A stretch of DNA of 14,396 nt from the NCBI GenBank assembly GCA_900553775.1, contig USEZ01000032.1, positions 1 through 14,396 on the forward strand, in the 5' to 3' direction. Position 1 is the stretch's first letter. Every line of letters starts with the position of its first letter. The translations under genes and the position numbers were made by a program. Below the pieces are notes generated by a model that saw only the letters and a program-made list of their open reading frames with translations, was not told the DNA's origin and made no database searches. Source of the stretch: an uncultured Slackia sp. (GTDB lineage: Bacteria; Actinomycetota; Coriobacteriia; Coriobacteriales; Eggerthellaceae). Positions 1 to 5,446 of the stretch are shown here, one piece after another.

Positions 1-212
1 TCCGCGGGAGGAAGGGTCGTCGCGCTCGCGCGGGGCGCTTCGCGCATTTCCGGGGGCCTGTGGCCCCGGAGGAATAACGAGTGCTTTTGCGATGCATGTC
101 GAAAGGTCTTTCCTACACCTGTGAAGCCTCTTCTGATCGATGCGCAGACGGGGCGAAGGCCCAAGGTCGAGAGGGCGATCGCTCCTCGGTTTTCATTGAA
201 ACGCTCATGGAG
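1..212. other. Unresolved left edge, end of an upstream unit
   Basis: No gene can be assigned with confidence here. One plus-strand frame is open from the window edge to a TAA at 75-77, would end in PVAPEE, and has GC-rich third positions, so it may be the C-terminus of an upstream gene. A second frame is open from position 1 to a TGA at 232-234. A GGAGG at 68-72 lies eight bases before a GTG at 81, but the 63-codon frame starting there runs through the terminator hairpin and ends at 272, which argues against it being real. A GGGGCC/GGCCCC stem (53-58, 62-67) sits just before that GGAGG. The terminator at 213-245 shows that a rightward transcript ends here, which may also be non-coding. Confidence 0.3.
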
Positions 213-245
213 AAATCATCCGCTTGGCGGATGATTTTATTTTTT
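213..245 (+). terminator. Rho-independent terminator
   Basis: A perfect 11-bp stem is visible: AAATCATCCGC (213-223), loop TTG (224-226), GCGGATGATTT (227-237). It runs straight into a T-rich tract up to 245. This is one of the clearest intrinsic terminators in the window, and it insulates the TrpR-like gene from upstream transcription. Confidence 0.85.
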
Positions 246-299
246 GGAAACCACTCTATCAAAGTGGAGTAAAATAGTAGAGTACGGTAATGAAAGTGG
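244..299 (+). promoter_or_regulatory. Candidate promoter and operator of the TrpR-like gene
   Basis: A TAAAAT (270-275) resembles a -10 box. TTGGAA (244-249) is the nearest -35-like hexamer, but the 20-base spacer is long. Between them lies an inverted repeat, CCACT (251-255) and AGTGG (263-267), and the half-site AAAGTGG (261-267) recurs at 293-299, 32 bases downstream. TrpR-type proteins bind palindromes as dimers, so autoregulation is a reasonable inference. The exact promoter is uncertain. Confidence 0.4.
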
Positions 300-306
300 G
301 TGGGAT

Positions 307-597
307 ATGAGCAGCCTGCGTACGCCGGAGGTTGAAAGCCTTCTCGAGGTTCTGTCGGCTATGACGGATAAAGACGAGCTCTACGCATTGTTCGAAGACC
401 TGTTCACCATTCGCGAGATAAAAGAGACGTCGCAGCGTCTTTCCGTTGCGCGTCTTCTCGATGCGGGAAATCCCTATACCGCCATCGCGGAGGCGACGGG
501 CGCTTCGGCCACGACGATCGCCCGTGTGTCGAAGGCTTTGAATTATGGCAGCGGCGGCTATCGGCATGCGCTCGATGTGCTCGCCGACAGCGAATGA
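307..597 (+). CDS. YerC/YecD-type TrpR-related DNA-binding protein
   Basis: The predicted protein has 96 residues, the usual size for the YerC/YecD branch of the TrpR superfamily. It is an all-helical protein in which residues 32-54 (LFTIREIKETSQRLSVARLL) match the conserved segment before the helix-turn-helix. Residues 59-85 form the DNA-reading part (AIAEATGASATTIARVSKALNYG, then GGY). The ATG at 307 is preferred over an in-frame TTG at 244, which lies inside the terminator tract. It follows a purine-rich GTGGGTGGG, but the spacing is very short. A six-codon reading frame (290-310) ends in an ATGA overlap with this start. The gene has terminators on both sides, so it is transcribed alone. 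Its regulon cannot be read from the sequence, and it is not the tryptophan repressor proper. Confidence 0.85.
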   Translation: MSSLRTPEVESLLEVLSAMTDKDELYALFEDLFTIREIKETSQRLSVARLLDAGNPYTAIAEATGASATTIARVSKALNYGSGGYRHALDVLADSE

Positions 598-619
598 TGA
601 AGATGCATATGCTCAGATG

Positions 620-648
620 AAGGCTCCGATACGGAGCCTTTTCTTTTG
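620..648 (+). terminator. Rho-independent terminator of the TrpR-like gene
   Basis: A perfect 9-bp stem AAGGCTCCG (620-628), loop ATA (629-631), CGGAGCCTT (632-640) is followed by TTCTTTTG. It lies 22 bases after the stop codon of the TrpR-like gene. Confidence 0.88.
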
Positions 649-1013
649 TCCGGGACCTGTTTCGACAGAAGGGGCGAAAGGAGGGAAATCGGCCGTTTCG
701 GGCGCGCGGCGTCACGGCGCTTCCCGTAAAACGAGAGCGCCCGACCTTGCGGGATGGGCGGGGGCCATGCGGCGCGGCTTACCGCGTGCGCACAGGCGAG
801 GCGCCTTGGGCCGCGAGGGTCGCCTGCGGCGCTTCGCGGAGCGCCCCGACGGTTTTGCGACGGTCGTCGGATGCCTCTGTTGTTTGCCGAGCGGTTTGCG
901 CGCCGAAACGACTTCGGGTAACCTTTGCAGGGCATATCGCGCCCATGAGGCCATACGGGCGGACGGGTCTTGTCCGCCGGCCGGCAGGCGCGTTGTTCGA
1001 GGGAGGGATTTTC
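649..1013 (+). promoter_or_regulatory. 365-base gap before the MoaE-like gene, possible structured leader
   Basis: No convincing gene is seen on either strand; the open frames here are products of GC richness. Three local stem-loops can be drawn: GGCGCT/AGCGCC (828-833, 840-845), CCGACG/CGTCGG (846-851, 865-870) and GGCGGAC/GTCCGCC (958-964, 972-978). A weak promoter reading is TTGCGC (896-901), 17 bases, TAACCT (919-924). Transcription from there would leave about 85 bases of leader carrying the last hairpin. A molybdenum-cofactor riboswitch is conceivable given the downstream gene, but I cannot identify its conserved core. Confidence 0.3.
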
Positions 1014-1433
1014 ATGGCGAAGCAGCTGCCATCTATCGACGCGTGGCTCGAAGAAGCGAAGCGGGATGCACAGGCCGGCAATGTCGGCATGTATCTTACG
1101 CATAACGGAGTTGTTCGCATTACGCCGAAAAAGCAGGTCAGAGCGGCTTCTTCCGAAGAGGCGATCGAGGCTGCGAAGCTCGGTTCGGTCGACGCGGTCG
1201 ATTTTTCCTACGATGCCGAAGGGCTTGCGCGCGCCGTCGAAGATGCAAAAACATGGCCCGGCGTGTATTACGTGCGCGTTTGGCTGAACGAAGGAAGGCT
1301 TTCCGTGGGCGATTCCCTCATGTATGTCTTGATCGGAGCGGATATTCGTCCCCATGCCGTCGACGCGCTCCAAAAGCTTGTCGGCCGCATCAAAAACGAG
1401 CTTGTCGTCGAACGGGAAATCTACGCCGAATAA
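1014..1433 (+). CDS. moaE: MoaE-like molybdopterin synthase large subunit
   Basis: The predicted protein has 139 residues. MoaE is the catalytic subunit of molybdopterin synthase, which moves sulfur from the MoaD C-terminus onto cyclic pyranopterin monophosphate. Recognisable parts are VGMYLTHNGVVR (residues 24-35, matching the family's GxVR strand with R35), the segment EGRLSVGDSLMYVLIGADIRPHA (93-115, matching the GxLxVGD...R region) and the C-terminal helix GRIKNELVVERE (124-135). K127 fits the first catalytic lysine of E. coli MoaE. The position of the second lysine is occupied by R134 or another nearby residue, so the active site is altered. The ATG follows GGAGGG (1002-1007) at good spacing. 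No moaD lies beside it. A divergent paralogue with another partner remains possible. Confidence 0.75.
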   Translation: MAKQLPSIDAWLEEAKRDAQAGNVGMYLTHNGVVRITPKKQVRAASSEEAIEAAKLGSVDAVDFSYDAEGLARAVEDAKTWPGVYYVRVWLNEGRLSVGDSLMYVLIGADIRPHAVDALQKLVGRIKNELVVEREIYAE

Positions 1434-1648
1434 AAGGTTCGGTTCGTTCTGCCGGGCGTTTCGTCCGATATTTCATAGGCGCTTCCGAAAACAACAATGC
1501 CGTGAAGTCGTTTTTCGCGCGGCATATCGAGAGCCGCGCCGACGGGCGCATCGAAGGATATCGCGCATTGCATCGAAGGATGCGATGTGCGACATGGCGA
1601 AAGGTGCTTGCGACGTTTTCGAGATGCGCGATAGGGAAGGGGGAACCG

Positions 1649-2848
1649 ATGCGCATGGTGCACAGGCCGAGTCCTGCCGTGTCGTTCGTCGGCCGTCATA
1701 ATTCGGGGAAGACGACCCTGCTCGTCAAGGTCATCGCCGAGCTGGTGTCGCGAGGTTTGAACATAGGCACGGTGAAGCATCACGGGCACCCCGATTTCGA
1801 TATCGACTATCCGGGCAAAGATTCCTTCCGCCATCGCGAGGCGGGATCGTGCGATACGGTGATCGTTTCGCCGACCCGCATGGCGCGCGTGACGGCTCTG
1901 GAGCAGGAGCCCTCCTGCGCCGAGGTGGTCGCCTCGATGCCCGACCACGACTTGGTGATCGTGGAGGGGTATCGCCAAAGCGGCCTTCCTGTGATCGAGG
2001 TGATTCGATGGGCCAATGAGCGCGACCGCGCCGCGGCCCGGGAATTCTGCGAGACGGGAAGCGTGCGCGGCGCCGTTCCCTGCGCGGTCGTGACCGACGT
2101 CGACGCCGTCGCGCAGGCTGCGCTGGCGGGCGGCATGCGGGCGTTTTCGCTCGACGATGTGAAGGGGATAGCCGATTATCTGGCGGAGACGTTCGCCCGT
2201 CCTTTCGTGACGGTGGCCGTCCAGGCAGGCGGCGAATCGCGCCGCATGGGGCAGAGCAAGGCCACGGTTCCGTTTCTCGGCGCGCCGCTGCTTGCCCGCG
2301 TCGTCTCGCGGGTTGCTCCCGCGGCAGACGAGCTGATCGTCACCACGAACGAACCCGACCGCCTCGGCTTTCTCGACGAGCTCGACCTGGATTGCCCCGT
2401 GCGCCTGGTGACCGATTCCTACAGCGAGCGCGGAGCGCTCAAGGGCATGGCCACGGCGTTCGAGGCGGCCCGCGGCCCCATCGTTGCCGTGGTGGCGTGC
2501 GACATGGTGTTCGCGTCGGCTCCTTTGATCGCGGAGGAAGCGCACATGCTTCATGAAGGCCGCTTCGACGCGGTGGTGCCGTGCAACAAGTTCGGCTACG
2601 AGCCGTTCCATGCGGTCTATCGCAAGGAGCCGTGTCTTGCGGCGGCCCATGCCGCCATCGAGCGGGGCGAGGTGCGCGCCCGCGATTTCTTCGACAGCAT
2701 CGATCTGGGCCTTTTCCAACGTGACGATTTGAGGCGCGCGGTTCCCGAAGGCGGCTGCTTCATCAATGCGAACACTCCCGACGAGCTTTCCCGCATCGAG
2801 AGGTCCATCGAGGAGGACGGGGATAGGGGAATCGCATGCCGTCGGTAA
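1649..2848 (+). CDS. mobBA: MobB-MobA fusion, molybdopterin-guanine dinucleotide synthesis
   Basis: The protein has 399 residues and two domains. Residues 8 to about 175 are MobB, the GTP-binding adaptor, with a P-loop at 15-22 (GRHNSGKT), KHHGHPDFDID at 43-53 and IVEGYR at 104-109. Residues 188-399 are MobA, which transfers GMP from GTP to molybdopterin. Its nucleotide loop AGGESRRMGQSK is at 193-204, the metal-binding aspartate of ACDM is D285, and NANTP is at 373-377. The ATG at 1649 follows AAGGGGG (1637-1643); a second in-frame ATG at 1655 is possible. The two proteins are separate in E. coli, and the fusion would keep adaptor and transferase together. The 215 bases before the gene contain no clear terminator. 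The 3' end overlaps the polyferredoxin gene by 13 bases. Confidence 0.93.
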   Translation: MRMVHRPSPAVSFVGRHNSGKTTLLVKVIAELVSRGLNIGTVKHHGHPDFDIDYPGKDSFRHREAGSCDTVIVSPTRMARVTALEQEPSCAEVVASMPDHDLVIVEGYRQSGLPVIEVIRWANERDRAAAREFCETGSVRGAVPCAVVTDVDAVAQAALAGGMRAFSLDDVKGIADYLAETFARPFVTVAVQAGGESRRMGQSKATVPFLGAPLLARVVSRVAPAADELIVTTNEPDRLGFLDELDLDCPVRLVTDSYSERGALKGMATAFEAARGPIVAVVACDMVFASAPLIAEEAHMLHEGRFDAVVPCNKFGYEPFHAVYRKEPCLAAAHAAIERGEVRARDFFDSIDLGLFQRDDLRRAVPEGGCFINANTPDELSRIERSIEEDGDRGIACRR

Positions 2849-3996
2849 TGGATATGGTCGAAATCATGGAGCGTCTCGAAAGCAAGGCGCTCCATATCGA
2901 TCCGCCGCATTGCGTGCGGGTGCGCAATAGGAACGCGTCGTGCTCGCGCTGCGTGGACGTATGTCCGTCGGGCGCGATCGCGCTTCAGGGCAATACGCTC
3001 GAAATCGACGCGCAGCGCTGCATGGGCTGCGGAGCCTGTGCGACGACATGCCCGACGAGCGCGATTCGTTTCCGCGACCCCGACGATGCCGCCGTGGCCG
3101 AAGCCTTCGACCGGTCGGCGCGCGTTCTCGACGGAGACGCCGTGGTCGTGTGCGCCCGCGTGTCCGCCAAGCATAAGGCGGACGTGGACGCCGTGGCGGC
3201 CGTGCCGTGCGTCTCGCGCATCGGCGTGGAGACGCTCGTAGGCGCCTGCGCGCGCGGTGCTTCGTCGGTGACGGCGGTCGACGGCGTGTGCGCCACGTGC
3301 AAATACCGCCATGCGGCGGCTTCTTTCGACGACACGGTGCGTCAGGCGAACGAGCTTTTATCCTTGTGGGGAAGCGACGCGCGCATCGTGCGCTCCCAGG
3401 ATGTGCCCGAAGCCGCGCGTGCGCAGAGCGCCGCGCAGGCTACGGGCGGCGTTTCCCGCAGAGGATTTTTCTCCGCCGCGAAAACGTCGGTGAAAGACGT
3501 GGCCGCCGAGGCGGTCGCCGTGACGGTGGAAAGCGAGCTTGGCATCAAGCGCGACGAGAAGAGCTTGCGCGCGATGCTCAAGGTGGATGCTTCCGGAACG
3601 ATGCCGCATGTCGCGGCTTATGCCCACGATGCCCTGATGGAGGATTTGTACGAGCTGGGGGAGCCGGCCGAAGGGGCAATCGTCGCGACGACGCTGTGGG
3701 GGGATGTGCGCATCGACGAATCGGCATGCGCGATGTGCGGCATGTGCGCGACGTTCTGCCCGACGGGCGCGTTGAGGAAAGTGCTCGTCGAGGGCGAGAA
3801 GCGCCCCGTGCTCGAGAGCTTGGAATTTCGCCTGGCGGATTGCGTGCAGTGCCGCCTATGCGAAGACGCCTGCATCCATAAGGCGCTGCGGGTGGGAAGC
3901 GACGTGGCGTGCGAGCGCATCCTCGAATTCGAGCCGCGCGTGTTTCGGGGCGAGAAGAAAAAGGCGAGGGGGTTGCTTTTCGGCGGAAGGCGATAG
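2836..3996 (+). CDS. Cytoplasmic polyferredoxin with FlpD-like middle region
   Basis: The protein has 386 residues and four apparent 4Fe-4S sites. The first uses C36, C39 and C43 with C26 as the likely fourth ligand. The others are the full motifs C62/C65/C68/C72, C298/C301/C304/C308 and C336/C339/C342/C346. Residues 102-160 (VVVCARVS, VPCVSRIG, GACARGASSVTAVDGVCATCKYRHA) resemble the FlpD/MvhD hydrogenase iron-sulfur subunit pattern of spaced cysteines and a GA..V...G.C..C core. A twin-arginine-like SRRGFF is at 207-212, but it is internal and no hydrophobic stretch follows, so it is not an export signal. The start at 2836 has AGGGG (2825-2829) upstream; an alternative ATG at 2848 shares bases with the preceding stop. 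It is cotranscribed with mobBA. A role in electron supply to, or assembly of, a molybdoenzyme is inferred; the partner is unknown. Confidence 0.88.
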   Translation: MPSVMDMVEIMERLESKALHIDPPHCVRVRNRNASCSRCVDVCPSGAIALQGNTLEIDAQRCMGCGACATTCPTSAIRFRDPDDAAVAEAFDRSARVLDGDAVVVCARVSAKHKADVDAVAAVPCVSRIGVETLVGACARGASSVTAVDGVCATCKYRHAAASFDDTVRQANELLSLWGSDARIVRSQDVPEAARAQSAAQATGGVSRRGFFSAAKTSVKDVAAEAVAVTVESELGIKRDEKSLRAMLKVDASGTMPHVAAYAHDALMEDLYELGEPAEGAIVATTLWGDVRIDESACAMCGMCATFCPTGALRKVLVEGEKRPVLESLEFRLADCVQCRLCEDACIHKALRVGSDVACERILEFEPRVFRGEKKKARGLLFGGRR

Positions 3997-4013
3997 CGTA
4001 TCGCGCCGCGCGC

Positions 4014-4030
4014 GGCCTGCGCGTCAGGCC
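4014..4030. terminator. Possible shared hairpin between convergent genes
   Basis: GGCCTG (4014-4019) pairs with CAGGCC (4025-4030) across a five-base loop, between the ends of the polyferredoxin gene and the minus-strand ModE gene. It includes the ModE stop codon. There is no T tract in either direction, so termination here is only a guess from position. Confidence 0.25.
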
Positions 4031-4377
4031 TCGATGCGCGCCGCGATGTCGGCGAGCCGCTCCCGCGCATAGCGCGCGACGTCTTCTTGCAGCTCGTCGT
4101 AGGCTTCGAGCAGCGCCTTGCCGTCGTCGGTCAGCGTGGATCCGTGCGCGCCGTTTCGTTCGAGCAGCTGGATGCGAAACGTCTCCTCGGTATGCTTCAC
4201 GATTCGCCATGCCTTGCTGTAGGCCATGCCGAGCTCTTTGGCAGCTTTGTTCAGCGAGCCGGTTTCCTCGACTCCGCGGCACAGCTGGGCTACGCCGCGT
4301 CCGAAGACCGCATCGTGGTGCTCGGACGATGCCTCCAAGCTGAGTTTGATGCGAGGTGAGATGTCGGCGAAGTGCAT
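4024..4377 (-). CDS. modE: ModE-type regulator, DNA-binding domain only
   Basis: The protein has 117 residues and consists of the winged helix-turn-helix found at the N-terminus of ModE. It shows ISPRIKLSLE (6-15), the helix-turn-helix around 38-62 (ETGSLNKAAKELGMAYSKAWRIV) and the wing RNGAHGSTLTDDGKALLEAY (74-93). E. coli ModE is about 260 residues and has a C-terminal pair of molybdate-binding domains, which are absent here. How this protein senses metal is therefore unclear. The ATG at 4377 is chosen because AGGAG lies five bases upstream on the minus strand; a longer frame begins at 4473 but would cross the operator. It is divergent from modABC, and the palindrome between them is the natural binding site. 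Confidence 0.87.
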   Translation of the reverse strand: MHFADISPRIKLSLEASSEHHDAVFGRGVAQLCRGVEETGSLNKAAKELGMAYSKAWRIVKHTEETFRIQLLERNGAHGSTLTDDGKALLEAYDELQEDVARYARERLADIAARIEA

Positions 4378-4466
4378 GATTGCTCCTGAAATCGTCGGTG
4401 GCCGCAGAACCATTCGATTGTAGGGCAACGGCCGGCGATTTCCTACGCTCGGCAGGCATTTGGTGC

Positions 4467-4496
4467 TTGACATCGAATTTATTCTCGTACAAGAAT
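4467..4496 (+). promoter_or_regulatory. Candidate promoter of modABC
   Basis: A perfect TTGACA (4467-4472) is followed after 18 bases by AAGAAT (4491-4496), which keeps four of six consensus positions including the conserved A and final T. Transcription would begin near 4503, leaving about 70 bases before the modA start. The -10 box lies inside the palindrome at 4476-4501, so a bound repressor would block RNA polymerase. Confidence 0.5.
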
Positions 4497-4501
4497 AAAT
4501 T
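4476..4501. promoter_or_regulatory. 26-bp palindrome, candidate ModE operator
   Basis: AATTTATTCT (4476-4485) and AGAATAAATT (4492-4501) are exact reverse complements around a six-base centre CGTACA. Only one of the thirteen base pairs fails to match. The site is AT-rich in GC-rich DNA and lies between divergent modE and modA. ModE proteins bind AT-rich palindromes as dimers, so this is the expected operator. The assignment is by position and symmetry; the half-sites are not identical to the E. coli ones. Confidence 0.65.
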
Positions 4502-4576
4502 TACGAAAATGCGGCGGCGAAAGGGGGCCGTCCGCATGGCGAAGCGGCATGGTGCGTGCCGGGGAGGGGTATGGAT

Positions 4577-5446
4577 ATGGCGATGAGAAAAACGATGGCG
4601 GCCGTTGCGGCATGCGCGCTTGCAGGCGTCATGGCCGTCGCGGCGATGCTTGCGGGCTGTGCGACGCAGACGCAGGAATCCGCCGGAAATGAGGAACTCC
4701 AGGCGCAGGGCGGCTCGGTGGAGCTGCAGATCTTCGCGGCCAATTCGCTGTCGAAGGCGCTCGACGAAGTGCAGGCCCTCTATACCGAGGCGCATCCCGA
4801 CGTCACGTTCGCCGACACGCAGTACAAGGCATCGGGCGAGCTGGTCGAAATGCTCAAAGCGGGCTCTTCGGCCGACATCTTCATCTCCGCATCCGGAGCG
4901 AAGATGGACGATGCGGCCGCAGCGGGCCTGGTCGACGAGGCGTCGCGCTTCGACATGTTCACGAACGACCTGGTCATGGTGACGGGCGAGAACAACGCCG
5001 CCATTCCCGAAGGCTTGACGCTCGAACAGGCCGTTTCGGGCGACTACACCATCTGCGTGGGCGACGAATCGGTGCCTGCGGGCAACTACGCATGCCAGGC
5101 GCTCGCATCGGCGGGAGCGTATTCCGACGCTTCCGGCAAAGGCGGCACGTTCGAGGGCTCCATCGCCGACAAGGTGGTGCTGGATACATCGGTGGGCAAC
5201 GTGTGCAAGCACGCCGAATCGGGCGATGTGGACATCGCGTTCGTGTACAGCTCGGACGTGTATCGCTTCGGCGGCGTGAAGGTGCTTTCCACGGTTCCTG
5301 CCGAGACGCACAAAGACATCGTCTACCCCGCGGCGTTGACGGCCGACGATGCCAACGCCCAGGCGGCGCAGGCATTCCTCGATTGGGCGGCAAACGACCC
5401 CGCCGCGCTCGCCGTATGGCAGAAGTGGGGTTTCGAACTTGCGTAG
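4577..5446 (+). CDS. modA: ModA, molybdate-binding lipoprotein
   Basis: This is the extracytoplasmic binding protein of the molybdate ABC transporter; it may also accept tungstate. The 289-residue form has a lipoprotein signal with lipobox LAGC and lipidated C28. The mature part shows the family order: IFAANSLSKALDEV (about 52-65), the segment SADIFISASGAKMDD near 95-110, VGDESVPAGNYACQAL near 160-175 and DIAFVYSSDVY near 215-225. Three in-frame ATGs lie close together (4571, 4577, 4583). 4577 has the best spacing (nine bases) from GGAGG at 4563-4567, while 4571 is only three bases away. It is the first gene of modABC behind the palindrome-controlled promoter, and its end overlaps modB by eight bases. 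Confidence 0.93.
   Translation: MAMRKTMAAVAACALAGVMAVAAMLAGCATQTQESAGNEELQAQGGSVELQIFAANSLSKALDEVQALYTEAHPDVTFADTQYKASGELVEMLKAGSSADIFISASGAKMDDAAAAGLVDEASRFDMFTNDLVMVTGENNAAIPEGLTLEQAVSGDYTICVGDESVPAGNYACQALASAGAYSDASGKGGTFEGSIADKVVLDTSVGNVCKHAESGDVDIAFVYSSDVYRFGGVKVLSTVPAETHKDIVYPAALTADDANAQAAQAFLDWAANDPAALAVWQKWGFELA

Noticed and set aside
81..272. 63-codon GTG-started frame with a good GGAGG
   Set aside because: Its last third is made of the terminator hairpin and T tract, and the peptide looks like no known protein. It is kept only as a remark.
1421..2719. Long minus-strand open frame opposite mobBA
   Set aside because: It mirrors a clear MobB-MobA gene. High GC removes stops in the opposite strand; its product is rich in R, H and A and has no motifs.
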